Program-made: the position numbers and the translations under genes
From: Thalassotalea nanhaiensis
GTDB taxonomy: Bacteria; Pseudomonadota; Gammaproteobacteria; Enterobacterales; Alteromonadaceae
NCBI RefSeq assembly: GCF_031583575.1
Contig: NZ_CP134146.1
Span: 2,914,001-2,978,000 of the forward strand
Length of the DNA: 64,000 nucleotides
Direction of reading: 5' to 3'
Notes under the pieces: generated by a model
What the model saw: the letters and a program-made list of their open reading frames with translations, nothing else
The model's database searches: none
Told to the model about the DNA's origin: nothing
Shown here: positions 1 through 7,963 of the stretch, piece after piece
Numbering within the stretch: position 1 is the stretch's first letter
Layout: every line of letters begins with the position of its first letter

Positions 1-2805
1 GAAAATCAACAAGCCAGTTTTTTAGCTCCTGTTGTTAAAGTACAAGATGGTGAGCAAACGTTAGAGTTTTCTTTAACCGTTACCGATAATAATGACTTAA
101 CTACAACAGAAAGCGTAGCTGTTACGGTACAGCCGATTAACACTAACCCGGTAATAACAACAGCAAACATTGAAGCCATCGCCGAGCAAAGCTCTTATAC
201 TTTTGCAGTAGAAGCTACTGATAATGACGGTAGCATTGCAAGTTTTTCTTGGACAACAGAAAATCAAGACGTTGTTATAAGCGATGCTGACAAAGTGAAT
301 GCTAGCTTTACAGCGCCGCAAATAGAAACGTCTGTTGTCATTGATTTTACTTTAACGGTAATCGATGACGAAAACGGTGAAACCTCAAAACTTATTTCGG
401 TTCCAGTAAACCCTGTGGTAAGCGGTATGTTAGTTGGAACTGAGTTTAACCCGGTTAACACTAACTCCACACCGATAGAAGAGCGCGATGTGGTGATATA
501 TGACTTGGTGTCAAATCAGATCCTTGGTAGCACTAAACCAAACACTGACGGTAGCTATTCAGTTATGCTGCAAGATAGCGCCTCTTTATTAAATGGCATC
601 AAAGTAAGCGCTACCAAAGACGTTATTATAGAGTCCAGTGAAACTCCAGGTGAATTTTTCACCAGTAAAGAAACTGAGCTTGAAGCAATATGCTATAGCG
701 AAGAGCGACACAGTTGTAATGCTACGCCGATATCTTTTTTAGTAGCTCGAGTACTTGATTTTAAAGAAGACATATCAACTCGTAGTCAAGCCAAAGAATA
801 CCTTGAGCAAGCTCTTAATATTAATTTATCAACCGACCCATTTCTTGATACCGCTAATAACAACGGTATTGATATTAATGTTATACAAACAGCATTATTG
901 TCGAGTGAATTAACTTACACAGGTTGGGCAAATAGTGTGTTGGGCTTTATTGAAGGGTCTACAGAAGATGTAGCAACCATGGCAACTTATTTTACAAATA
1001 TTGATGCGGCACGTTTAGGCGTAATTATTACCTCAAACTCTGCTACTTTAATTGAAAATGCCTTTGATATTGTCGATTTTACCGCAACTGCCAATTTGTT
1101 TGGCGAACTTCCCGATGGCAATTCTGGCATTTACAATTACCAATGGGAATTGCCTCAAGGCCATGACATTACCGTAGAAAATGACGACACTACATCAAAG
1201 CTGTTACGAGTTAAGTTACCTGATGTTGAACAAGACACGCCTTTAACCTTCATGGTAACAGTTACAAATGACGACTTCGTTGCAAGCAATGAGATCACGT
1301 TAACGGTAAAACCTGTTGAAACTGTAGATAACACAATACCAAAAATTGAGACCTTAAAGGATGCGATATTTGAGTCAAATAGCGATATTGTAATAACCGC
1401 CAGCGCATCAGATGGCCAAGATTTCGCTTCGCAGCTTAGTGTTAGCTGGCAGCAACTTTCAGGACCAAATGTAACTCTAGAGTCTACAAACAATTTTACG
1501 TTAAGCTTTAAAACACCAGAGGTGCTTGCTGAAGCCGAAAAATTAGTTTTTGAGATCACAGTAATAGACTCAAACTTTGGAGCTGCGACAGACACTGTCG
1601 ATGTTTATGTAACTAAAGTTATTGAGTTATCTGCATTCAGCTTAAATGACACAGGGGTTACTGACTGTGGAAATTATGCATTCGATGGCGGCGCACATAA
1701 TAACAATGTTAATTGTTTAGCACCCGTAGGCTCTGAGCCATTGCCAAATAATCAAGACGCCCATTTTGGTCGTGATGTTGATAACAATGATGATACGGAT
1801 GGTGTTGCAGGATTTAACTATTCTAAAATAGCTGCAGATGGCACAGTACTAAGTAATGACGCAACCGAGTGGTCTTGTGTGCTTGATAATGTAACTGGTT
1901 TAATGTGGGAACGTAAAACAAGTGCAAAAGATATTCATGGTATTGACACCGTATTCTTCTATTTTGATACCGATTACTCTAAAAATGGTGGTCGACCTGG
2001 ATACATTTTAAAAGATCCTGAAACAAACGAGCCTATTTTAGACATCAATGGCAAAGAACAGGCCAATAAAGATGAATGTAGTGAAAGTGAAGCTGTTTGT
2101 TTAACGACAGAAGAGTTTGTTGCTGAAACTAACCAAGAAAACTTATGTGGTTATGCTGATTGGCGCATGCCTCATAAAACTGAGCTTATGTCTATTGTAA
2201 ATTATAATGCTGCGAGCATTCCAACAATAGATGCCGGTTATTTTCCATTTACCAAATCAGCGCCTTATGTAACCAGTACTGGCATTGGTGAACAACGTAC
2301 TGTCGGAATATATGAAACCCGTAAAGTAGCAATGGTTCACTTTGCTGCTGGTGAGTCATACTATTTCAATAAGAATTTTATTGGCAATTCAACAGCATCA
2401 CGAAGAATAGCAGCAAGACTGGTACGAGTGGATCAAAGTCAACCTATTCATGCTCATGGAGATATTATTGATGGCAAACAAACCTTTGACAGTGTTTGCA
2501 ATGGTTTTGAAACTAAGCTTTATCCGCAACTGCCTTTAAAAGACGAGTGGTCAAAAATGTATTGTTCTAACATGGATGCCACCAATGAAGCATGTCCTGA
2601 TAATCATAAAGGCCTAAGTGGCGATTCTACAGGCAAGTGTTGTGCATACACAGTTGAAACCAGAGAAAATCAAAAAGACCGTGCCATTTGGGGAAGTGGT
2701 GATGAGTTAGAAGTGCTTGATGTTGAACTAGGCTCTTGTTGTTCTTCTGAAGGTTGTCGTGGACTTTCAAATGGTTCGTTTAACTTAGATGCAATGGCAC
2801 AATAG
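1..2805 (+). CDS. Secreted Ig/PKD-like repeat protein with DUF1566 domain and Cys-rich tail (5' partial)
   Basis: The reading frame is open from base 1, so the start lies outside the window and at least 934 codons are present. The N-terminal and central parts are beta-rich modules with PKD/Ig-like signatures: repeated TVTDN-type strands, a W-x-Q-L-S-G-P motif near base 1450, and clauses of the form P-x-I-x-x-x-x-D. Around bases 1860-2440 lies a DUF1566 (Lcl C-terminal-like) domain with VTGLMWERK and ADWRMPHKTEL, typical of bacterial surface proteins of unknown role. The last ~100 residues (bases 2491-2802) form a Cys-rich module with CPDNHKG and GKCCAY that recurs in the S8 protease at 29595-35816. 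It is probably exported or surface-anchored. The next gene begins 9 bp downstream and also has a DUF1566 domain, so the two are probably one operon. Substrate or ligand is unknown. Confidence 0.8.
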   Translation, partial: ENQQASFLAPVVKVQDGEQTLEFSLTVTDNNDLTTTESVAVTVQPINTNPVITTANIEAIAEQSSYTFAVEATDNDGSIASFSWTTENQDVVISDADKVNASFTAPQIETSVVIDFTLTVIDDENGETSKLISVPVNPVVSGMLVGTEFNPVNTNSTPIEERDVVIYDLVSNQILGSTKPNTDGSYSVMLQDSASLLNGIKVSATKDVIIESSETPGEFFTSKETELEAICYSEERHSCNATPISFLVARVLDFKEDISTRSQAKEYLEQALNINLSTDPFLDTANNNGIDINVIQTALLSSELTYTGWANSVLGFIEGSTEDVATMATYFTNIDAARLGVIITSNSATLIENAFDIVDFTATANLFGELPDGNSGIYNYQWELPQGHDITVENDDTTSKLLRVKLPDVEQDTPLTFMVTVTNDDFVASNEITLTVKPVETVDNTIPKIETLKDAIFESNSDIVITASASDGQDFASQLSVSWQQLSGPNVTLESTNNFTLSFKTPEVLAEAEKLVFEITVIDSNFGAATDTVDVYVTKVIELSAFSLNDTGVTDCGNYAFDGGAHNNNVNCLAPVGSEPLPNNQDAHFGRDVDNNDDTDGVAGFNYSKIAADGTVLSNDATEWSCVLDNVTGLMWERKTSAKDIHGIDTVFFYFDTDYSKNGGRPGYILKDPETNEPILDINGKEQANKDECSESEAVCLTTEEFVAETNQENLCGYADWRMPHKTELMSIVNYNAASIPTIDAGYFPFTKSAPYVTSTGIGEQRTVGIYETRKVAMVHFAAGESYYFNKNFIGNSTASRRIAARLVRVDQSQPIHAHGDIIDGKQTFDSVCNGFETKLYPQLPLKDEWSKMYCSNMDATNEACPDNHKGLSGDSTGKCCAYTVETRENQKDRAIWGSGDELEVLDVELGSCCSSEGCRGLSNGSFNLDAMAQ

Positions 2806-2814
2806 GAATTAGGT

Positions 2815-3375
2815 ATGAAAAATTTAAATTTATCCGCACTAATAGGCAGTACATTACTACTAACAAGTGCCGCATCTGTTGCTCAAGACCAACATGGTGA
2901 AGCGCCAATAAATCAAAGTTGTATGTATAACATTGAGCAATCGGCTCCGTTAAATCGCTATAGAATTAACAGTGGTGGTGCCACCGTTTTTGATAAAGTG
3001 ACAGGGTTAACTTGGTCACGTTGTGATTTAGGTCAAAGCTGGAATGATTCGCTTGGCTATTGCGAAGGCGCAAAGTTAGAAGTTAACTGGCTAGAGGCCA
3101 ACCAACAAGCAACTAACTATGAAGCTGGAGGATTAACCGGTTGGAGACTGCCAAACATCAAAGAATTGGCGACCCTTACCGAAGATAGATGTTCTCTACC
3201 AGCGATGAATACTGAAATATTTAATAGCGGCACTGGCTATGAGTATTATTATAGTTCTACTCCATATGTGTTTGATGCTACTCATAAAAAAGTAATGGTA
3301 TTTAGCGCTCGTATATCAGAAGTTTTAGCTTACGAAAAAGACAACACGTTGAACGTGAAATATGTACTTAAGTAG
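2815..3375 (+). CDS. Secreted DUF1566-domain protein
   Basis: A 186-residue protein with a clear Sec signal peptide (residues 1-23, ending ASVAQ) followed by one DUF1566 domain: TVFDKVTGLTW at about residues 58-68 and TGWRLPNIKEL near residue 108. The same two motifs occur in the larger upstream protein, so this looks like a stand-alone version of that domain. A GGAATTAGGT stretch overlapping the intergenic gap can serve as ribosome binding site. The gene is the last of its operon: a hairpin terminator follows at 3397. Function unknown; DUF1566 domains are common in exported proteins of marine gammaproteobacteria. Confidence 0.85.
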   Translation: MKNLNLSALIGSTLLLTSAASVAQDQHGEAPINQSCMYNIEQSAPLNRYRINSGGATVFDKVTGLTWSRCDLGQSWNDSLGYCEGAKLEVNWLEANQQATNYEAGGLTGWRLPNIKELATLTEDRCSLPAMNTEIFNSGTGYEYYYSSTPYVFDATHKKVMVFSARISEVLAYEKDNTLNVKYVLK

Positions 3376-3396
3376 TTTTACAAGACTTTAAATAAT

Positions 3397-3421
3397 AGCC
3401 CTGCTTAGCAGGGCTTTTTTA
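3397..3421 (+). terminator. Rho-independent terminator of the DUF1566 operon
   Basis: AGCCCTGC-TTA-GCAGGGCT is a perfect 8-bp stem with a 3-nt loop, followed by a run of T. It lies 21 bp after the stop of the small DUF1566 gene. Confidence 0.9.
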
Positions 3422-3545
3422 TGCGTTTAAATGGTCACTTTACGTATATGGAACTCTATTAAGATGGATTGTATTCGTTCACCAACATTTTAGTCAGCAA
3501 CTATTTACCCATAATTAGAGCGTTATCCTACTTTCAATTCTGGTA

Positions 3546-3584
3546 CAAATTTGACGTTAACTATCTGAAAAGGTTAAGGTCTGT
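3546..3584 (+). repeat. Left half of cassette repeat 1 (split by IS copy 1)
   Basis: ACAAATTTGACGTTAAC begins the site; an inverted pair GACGTTAA/TTAAGGTC follows with one mismatch. The half ends at AAGGTCTGT, exactly where intact sites at 6789 and 7545 continue into the GAGCGA arm. The other half lies beyond the IS, at 5077. Confidence 0.65.
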
Positions 3585-3609
3585 TTCACGCCCTGAGTCC
3601 TTCAGTCAA

Positions 3610-4851
3610 CTAAATATTCGCAATCAATGGTGAGTTTCTATCTTTCAAAGCCTGCAAATATCTACTCTCTGAGTAAGGCGTTTTCGACTTCCAACAGCGA
3701 AATAATATACGTACCCATTTGAAAGCTAAACTCCGAACAGCGGCTTGATGAGAGCCTCCTTTGGCTCTTTGTTGGTCGTAATACAGTTTCGCCCAGAATG
3801 ACTGATATATAGATCTATCCGCCCATTCAATGAATGATTGTCTGAGAAATTTTGAACATTGCCAACGCCAGTGAACCCAACATTTTTTGCCACTTCGTTC
3901 TGTTACAGGGGCTATACCTGCGTACATTTGAATCTCTGATGCTGTGTCAAAACGAGATCGATTTTCTCCCATAGCGACCAGTAATCTGGGCGCTAAACAT
4001 ATGCCTGTTCCTGGTAACGATTTAAACAAATCAGCATCGGGCATCTCTTTGAAAATAAGTGCTATCTCAACATCATATTCTTTAATAGATTTAATGACGG
4101 TATGAAGCTGTTTAACTAGCGTCGAACTAAGCAGTTCATGAGTATCAATGACGGCTTTATCGTCTGTCAGTTGAGTTGACTCTTTGATTGAGGCTATGCG
4201 TTTTTCTAGCAATGTTACTGCGTTACCACCGTGCTCCAAGAAGAACTGTCGGACAGTTGATTCGTGAGCTCGACGTAATTTTTGAAGACTTGGCCATCGT
4301 AATATGAAGTCAGCAAATAATTTTGTATCACGATGACTGAACCAGCTAAGTGGTTGAGGGTAATACTGTTTTAACGTGTTATTTAATCGATTAGCAAACC
4401 GCCGCCTATCTTCAACAAACCGACGACGTTGTTCGACTAAGAATGCGAGTTTACGCATATCCTCACTTTCCAATTTCAACGGCGTGATCAGTTTTGGATA
4501 ATTGATCATTAAACCCAATGCAATTTCAGCATCCGTGGGATCATCTTTAGCACCACTTGGCGAAAATGCTGAACGGTACTTGGCAAGCATGGCAGGATTG
4601 ATTGGAAATATGGTGATGAAATCATACTTCTGTAATGCATAAACAATCGGTCCTCGACATAGCTCTACGGCCGCATGAATATTACCTTTGTATTGCTTAT
4701 GTAGCTTTAAAATCCATTCATCGACAGATTCTGGTGAACTATCAACAACAACGAATGAACGACTTCCATCGGGTAGCTGAATACACACATCGTGTTTCTT
4801 GGTTGCCCAATCAATACCAATGTGTAATATTGGTTTTTGTTTCGTAGTCAT
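3610..4851 (-). CDS. IS110-family transposase (DEDD/Ser recombinase), copy 1
   Basis: A 413-residue transposase. The N-terminal RuvC-like domain shows the DEDD set: D14 in GIDWA, E63 in VELCRGP, D104 and D107 in KDDPTDAE. The middle is helical, and the C-terminal Transposase_20-type domain has LPGTGICLAPRL (about 279-290) and ERSGKK with Ser320 as the likely catalytic serine. Such enzymes move IS110 elements through a circular intermediate, guided by a bridge RNA from the non-coding end. The start is supported by GAGGAG about 8 bases upstream of ATG on the minus strand. The protein is identical to the copy at 9086-10327, implying a recent duplication. No frameshift is seen, so the element may be active. 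Confidence 0.95.
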   Translation of the reverse strand: MTTKQKPILHIGIDWATKKHDVCIQLPDGSRSFVVVDSSPESVDEWILKLHKQYKGNIHAAVELCRGPIVYALQKYDFITIFPINPAMLAKYRSAFSPSGAKDDPTDAEIALGLMINYPKLITPLKLESEDMRKLAFLVEQRRRFVEDRRRFANRLNNTLKQYYPQPLSWFSHRDTKLFADFILRWPSLQKLRRAHESTVRQFFLEHGGNAVTLLEKRIASIKESTQLTDDKAVIDTHELLSSTLVKQLHTVIKSIKEYDVEIALIFKEMPDADLFKSLPGTGICLAPRLLVAMGENRSRFDTASEIQMYAGIAPVTERSGKKCWVHWRWQCSKFLRQSFIEWADRSIYQSFWAKLYYDQQRAKGGSHQAAVRSLAFKWVRILFRCWKSKTPYSESRYLQALKDRNSPLIANI

Positions 4852-4865
4852 GTGCTATCTCCTCA

Positions 4866-5076
4866 TAGTAAAGTCAGGAGAACCAAGGCTCTTCGAAATC
4901 AATATAATGAGCTGTTTGAAGCGAGCCCTGAGTATTCGTTATAGAGCTTGGTAGTACCTGCAACATCGAAGCTAAAAGAGTAAACATACAAGTTGTTCTG
5001 AGCGAGTTATTCGTATGAAGCAGGCACATGACCTGAACTAAATAAGTATGGTTTAATTCAGGACTAAAAGATTATA
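4866..5076 (-). ncRNA. Candidate IS110 bridge RNA region, copy 1
   Basis: About 210 non-coding bp upstream of the transposase are conserved between both IS copies. In IS110-group elements this end encodes the bridge RNA. On the minus strand it begins near the element end with a hairpin-capable CCTGAA/TTCAGG pair. Two short matches fit guide segments: GCCCTGAGT at 4925-4933 equals the opposite IS end at 3590-3598 (donor-like), and GAGCGAG at 5000-5006 equals the conserved arm of the cassette repeats the IS enters (target-like). The RNA and its limits are inferred; no structure was computed. Confidence 0.45.
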
Positions 5077-5098
5077 TAGAGCGATAAGCAGAAGTCAC
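5077..5098 (+). repeat. Right half of cassette repeat 1
   Basis: AGAGCGATAAGCAGAAGTCACC directly follows the IS end and corresponds to the GAGCGAACAACAGYCGT arm of other sites. Its GTCA end can pair with TTGAC in the left half at 3551. Confidence 0.6.
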
Positions 5099-5129
5099 CT
5101 CCCTAGTTCAACTAATGGAATATACCTAA

Positions 5130-5705
5130 ATGAAAGCAAGTAAGTTTAAATATCCATTAATAGTTTTGATGGTTGTTTTTGTGTATGTATTCGCTAGTGA
5201 ATTTATAAATAAAGATAAGTGTTTAGATTCAGGCGGAAGCTGGAATTCAGCATTACAAATTTGTGAGACAGAGAGTTTTTCATCCGTTAACTTAGTTAAA
5301 GTAGATAAGTCTGAAGCTAAGATGATGTTGTTTAGTGATGGAAAATTAGTTAGGGAATATGACGTAGTTTTTGGTGCAAATCCTCAAGGGCATAAACAAC
5401 AAGAAGGCGATGAAAAAACACCTGAAGGAACATATAGCTTGGACTATAAAAAGGAGGATTCTTCATTTTATAGAGCAATGCATATCGACTACCCGAACAA
5501 TATAGACACAGCTAATGCAAACAAGCGCGGTGTCTCAGCAGGTGGTTTCATAATGATACATGGACAAAGAAATTATTTGGGGTGGTTATCAGCAATTATG
5601 CAAAATTTTAATTGGACTGATGGCTGCATAGCATTGACTAATGACGAGATGGATGATTTCATGGAGTTAGTCAGCGTCGGAACCGAAATTCAAATAGAAT
5701 GGTAA
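5130..5705 (+). CDS. L,D-transpeptidase (YkuD domain), cassette gene
   Basis: A 191-residue protein with an N-terminal membrane anchor or signal (residues ~8-24) and a YkuD catalytic domain. Visible motifs are TPEGTY (97-102), IMIHG with His144, and TDGCIAL with the catalytic Cys166. The DGC form rather than HGC is found in YafK-like members. Such enzymes form 3-3 cross-links in peptidoglycan or attach proteins to it, in the periplasm. The catalytic residues are intact, so it is probably functional. It is the first gene of the cassette array, just downstream of IS copy 1, and its TAA stop overlaps the TAAC of the next repeat. The start lacks a strong ribosome binding site (GGAATA). Confidence 0.88.
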   Translation: MKASKFKYPLIVLMVVFVYVFASEFINKDKCLDSGGSWNSALQICETESFSSVNLVKVDKSEAKMMLFSDGKLVREYDVVFGANPQGHKQQEGDEKTPEGTYSLDYKKEDSSFYRAMHIDYPNNIDTANANKRGVSAGGFIMIHGQRNYLGWLSAIMQNFNWTDGCIALTNDEMDDFMELVSVGTEIQIEW

Positions 5706-5738
5706 CGGCTGCTTCGAGCGAACAACAGCCGTAGAAAC
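5703..5738 (+). repeat. Cassette repeat 2 (compact form)
   Basis: Arms TAACGGCTG and CAGCCGTAG pair over 7 perfect bases (ACGGCTG/CAGCCGT), with a nested TTCG/CGAA pair around a 2-nt centre. The stop codon of the L,D-transpeptidase gene lies inside the left arm. Confidence 0.7.
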
Positions 5739-6275
5739 GGAATTTAAATAAAGGAATATGGAGCTATGGTAATTAAACAAATAACAGCAATAACATTAAG
5801 ATTTTTAGCTCTCACTCTTCTAATCAAATTAACACTAAATATCCCAATGATATTAATGTTCTTAAGTTCATACGAATCTTATATGCAACAAGATATTCCT
5901 ATATTCTTATATGTTGGTCTAATAGCTAATTTCGTGATTGTAGGGTGCATTTCAGCCTACTTAATATGGAAAGTTTCAAAATCAATTATCGAAAAAGCTC
6001 CTACCAATACTGAAAGTTGGATGAGTGAAGATAATCAAAAATTCTTAATTCAATTAGGCGGCATCTATTTTATTGTTAATGCATTAGTGTATTTGCCAGC
6101 AGCCATAGGTCGATTGCCAAATAGTCAGCACATTGTATTTGAAAATACTCTTTCAGTGGTTGGTTGGCTAATTCAATTACTTATAGGTATCCTAATAACA
6201 ACTAGAGCAACACACTGGCATAAGCTGCTACTTAAGCTGAGAAGCAGAACATAACTTATGGCGGTTAAGAGCGAA
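5716..6275 (+). repeat. Duplicated cassette unit, copy A
   Basis: These 560 bp recur at 12025-12584 with one visible substitution (A/G, changing Asn to Ser in the encoded protein). Identity begins at GAGCGAACAACAGCC and ends at GGTTAAGAGCGAA; sequences outside are unrelated. Both edges of the duplication thus lie in the same GAGCGAA word in the middle of the flanking repeats. Confidence 0.9.
5766..6254 (+). CDS. Four-helix membrane protein of unknown function, cassette copy A
   Basis: A 162-residue protein with about four hydrophobic segments (roughly residues 6-33, 45-70, 95-112 and 132-148) and short charged loops; it is probably an inner-membrane protein. No family is recognised. The ORF starts after an AAAGGA sequence and a closer GGAG six bases upstream. 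The stop TAA lies in the TAACTT start of the next repeat, as in other cassettes here. The protein is repeated at 12075-12563 with a single difference (Asn versus Ser in LIA[N/S]FV). Near-perfect conservation of the copies means the duplication is recent. Confidence 0.75.
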   Translation: MVIKQITAITLRFLALTLLIKLTLNIPMILMFLSSYESYMQQDIPIFLYVGLIANFVIVGCISAYLIWKVSKSIIEKAPTNTESWMSEDNQKFLIQLGGIYFIVNALVYLPAAIGRLPNSQHIVFENTLSVVGWLIQLLIGILITTRATHWHKLLLKLRSRT

Positions 6276-6297
6276 TGAGAGACAGTCAGTAGTTGTA
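6251..6297 (+). repeat. Cassette repeat 3
   Basis: Left arm ATAACTTATGG overlaps the preceding stop codon; the core reads GGTTAAGAGCGAA; the right arm is the GAGACAGTC variant, followed by AGTAGTTG. The arms are imperfectly complementary. Confidence 0.65.
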
Positions 6298-6755
6298 TGG
6301 AAGTTATGGATAGACGATATAAAATGCGAATTGAACGCTATTGGAACAAAATGGAAAAACAAGCTGACGAAGCATTATCAAAGCTTGATTTCAACGAATG
6401 GTTCGATTTATGGCATACCCATCCTGATTGGGATGGGAAAGGTAACTCTAGGCCAGAGAATCGTCAAAGAGCATCTACACTTACAATCCAATTACTTCAA
6501 AAAGTGGAAGACTTATCAGGCAATAGCAAAAAAACTATTCAATGCTTTGCTATTGTTTGTGAAGACACCATGGAAAATTCAGTTTACATTCATAGTGAAA
6601 ATCCAAATGGGTCACAATTTCCATTTTTATTTGAAGATGTAAATTGGAGTCAAAAAGTTGACGAGCTAGAATCCATTATTAACAAAGAACTATACGAATA
6701 TGGTGTGTTTAATAAAGATGACTCACAAACTTATTTCATTCGTAAAAAAAGTTAG
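6297..6755 (+). CDS. Hypothetical cytosolic protein, cassette gene
   Basis: A 152-residue soluble protein, charged and without a signal peptide or membrane segment. Residues 30-60 contain an aromatic-rich stretch with WFDLWHTHPDWDGKG, followed by a predicted alpha/beta region (TIQCFAIVCED). No family is recognised with certainty; the size and composition resemble small accessory or immunity-type proteins, but that is only an impression. The start is uncertain: ATGs at 6297, 6306 and 6324 are all possible, none with a strong ribosome binding site. It lies between two cassette repeats. Confidence 0.65.
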   Translation: MEVMDRRYKMRIERYWNKMEKQADEALSKLDFNEWFDLWHTHPDWDGKGNSRPENRQRASTLTIQLLQKVEDLSGNSKKTIQCFAIVCEDTMENSVYIHSENPNGSQFPFLFEDVNWSQKVDELESIINKELYEYGVFNKDDSQTYFIRKKS

Positions 6756-6761
6756 CTACAC

Positions 6762-6847
6762 CGCAACGTGGTTTGAGTACACAAGTTTGACCTTAAGCTA
6801 TTGAAAAGGTTAAGGTCTGATAAGAGCGAGCAGCGGTCGTTGGCAAC
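6762..6847 (+). repeat. Cassette repeat 4 (long form with internal hairpin)
   Basis: Outer arms CGCAACGTGG and GGTCGTTGGC pair imperfectly. Inside lies a perfect 8-bp hairpin GACCTTAA (6789-6796) / TTAAGGTC (6810-6817), followed by GATAAGAGCGAGCAGC. This intact site shows what the two IS copies interrupted. Confidence 0.7.
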
Positions 6848-6859
6848 AATAGTATATAT

Positions 6860-7135
6860 ATGAATAAGCAAGAATCAAAACTAACTCAGTGGGCTATTGA
6901 ATTTTTGTGGCTAGCTATTCCGTTTGGAGTATATATTGAGTCTAAAAACTATATTTACCTTTTCATGCTGCCTTTATGTTTGTCATGTGTGATTTTTGGT
7001 AGGCTAAAAATTAGAGCTAAATCCGATGCAATTATTGAGCATGAAAAAATAATTAAATACTCGAAGTATGAATGGCAGTCTGGTTTCATGGTTTTTGTAC
7101 TGACTGCTGGAATTTATATCTTTAATATGACTTAA
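6860..7135 (+). CDS. Small membrane protein, cassette gene
   Basis: A 91-residue protein with hydrophobic segments at about residues 11-26 and 31-48 and a third at 72-89, so probably an integral membrane protein with a short charged loop (KLRIRAKSDAIIEHEKIIKYSKYEW). No family recognised. The ATG at 6860 starts 13 bases after the conserved repeat, with no clear ribosome binding site. The stop lies in the left arm of the following repeat. Confidence 0.65.
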   Translation: MNKQESKLTQWAIEFLWLAIPFGVYIESKNYIYLFMLPLCLSCVIFGRLKIRAKSDAIIEHEKIIKYSKYEWQSGFMVFVLTAGIYIFNMT

Positions 7136-7191
7136 GATGCTGACCTTAGTATTTCTAATATCAAGGTCGGCAAAGAGCGAACAGCAGTCAT
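7127..7191 (+). repeat. Cassette repeat 5
   Basis: Outer arms ATGACTTAAG and CAGTCAT are complementary over ATGAC/GTCAT. An inner hairpin pairs GACCTT with AAGGTC, followed by GAGCGAACAGCAGTC. The upstream stop codon is inside the left arm. Confidence 0.7.
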
Positions 7192-7241
7192 AAACGTAAT
7201 TTAACCCCCTTTGATTAAATCCCTGAACTATTGAGTACCCA

Positions 7242-7541
7242 ATGAGTAAAAATTTATATTTAATAATGTTCTCTGTTGTCACTTTAGTAGGTACATCATA
7301 TGTCGGAATTAAAGGTATAAATTACTACATTGACAAAAAGTCGGCGGAGATTGTAGAAAACACTTTAGCAGATAATACAATCTCGCATTTAGAGTCACTG
7401 ACTGAAGTTCAGTTGCTCTTAAACGAAAATAAAATTTCAGAAGCTTCTTTGAAGTTAAAAAACAATGCTGATACATTGAAATATATTTTGAAGAACCACT
7501 GCAACTTAAAGAGGTGCGACCTTGCCCTTAGAGAGTATTAG
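7242..7541 (+). CDS. Small exported or anchored protein, cassette gene
   Basis: A 99-residue protein with an N-terminal hydrophobic segment (residues 4-26), likely an uncleaved anchor or signal, then a helical region (residues 35-75, ESLTEVQLLLNENKISEASLKLKNN). Two Cys residues in HCNLKRCDL near the C-terminus could form a disulfide or bind metal. No family is recognised. It has no convincing ribosome binding site at the ATG. The stop TAG sits two bases before the next repeat. Confidence 0.65.
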   Translation: MSKNLYLIMFSVVTLVGTSYVGIKGINYYIDKKSAEIVENTLADNTISHLESLTEVQLLLNENKISEASLKLKNNADTLKYILKNHCNLKRCDLALREY

Positions 7542-7542
7542 A

Positions 7543-7600
7543 TTGACCTTAAGCTTTTCAATAGGTTAAGGTCTGTTAAGAGCGAACAAGAGACAGTCAC
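7543..7600 (+). repeat. Cassette repeat 6
   Basis: Outer arms TTGAC and GTCAC; inner perfect 8-bp hairpin GACCTTAA/TTAAGGTC; core TCTGTTAAGAGCGAAC; right arm of the AAGAGACAGTCA variant. Confidence 0.7.
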
Positions 7601-7614
7601 CACCTAGTTAATTT

Positions 7615-7887
7615 ATGGATATTATGGAAAATATTTTAGGGATAATCCTTATTTCATTCTTGTGTTTCTGTGGAGTATTTAGTCCACTTCTAATGCCACT
7701 TTTTGTTAAAGAAGAACACAAAGATAAATTCCCTCGATACATGGATGCAATTCAACCTCCTTATGTTTACCAGAGTAAATGGTTCAAACCCAAAGGTATT
7801 ATGCTTCAAAGGCTCGCTCTTATTGTGTGGATACCTGCACTAGTTTTAGCGTTATATATGTGGTTAACTGGTCAAATAAACCCATGA
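7615..7887 (+). CDS. Small membrane protein, cassette gene
   Basis: A 90-residue protein with two hydrophobic segments: residues ~6-29 (ILGIILISFLCFCGVF) and ~66-84 near the C-terminus. Between them is a polar loop with KEEHKDKFPRY and PPYVYQSKWFKPKG. No family is recognised. A second in-frame ATG lies two codons later. The TGA stop overlaps the ATGAC left arm of the next repeat. Confidence 0.62.
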   Translation: MDIMENILGIILISFLCFCGVFSPLLMPLFVKEEHKDKFPRYMDAIQPPYVYQSKWFKPKGIMLQRLALIVWIPALVLALYMWLTGQINP

Positions 7888-7935
7888 CAGCTAAATCGAC
7901 ATCACAGGCTGTAATGAGCGATTCTCGGACGGTCA
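7884..7935 (+). repeat. Cassette repeat 7
   Basis: Left arm ATGACAGC pairs with GGTCAGC-type sequence at the right end (TGAC/GTCA), and AATCG pairs with CGATT inside. The core reads GTAATGAGCGATTC, so the GTTAAG part is degenerate here. Confidence 0.55.
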
Positions 7936-7963
7936 GCATTATGATAACAGCAAGGAAGAATGT

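Larger units (their letters stand above)
3585..5076 (-). mobile_element. IS110-family insertion sequence, copy 1
   Basis: This stretch of about 1492 bp is repeated at 9061-10552 and appears identical throughout; the flanks differ. It contains one transposase gene on the minus strand, only ~25 bp after its stop, and ~225 non-coding bp upstream of its start. Having the long non-coding end 5' of the gene is the IS110-group arrangement. No long terminal inverted repeats and no obvious target duplication are visible, as expected of the family. It interrupts an integron-like cassette repeat between the AAGGTCT half and the AGAGCGA half. Exact ends are uncertain by a few bases because the flanks share sequence with the repeat. 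Confidence 0.85.

Noticed and set aside
4635-4847. Plus-strand ORF opposite the start of the IS110 transposase (also at 10111-10323)
   Set aside because: It is a frame shadow of the transposase: no ribosome binding site, no recognisable domain, and the same in both copies only because the IS is duplicated.
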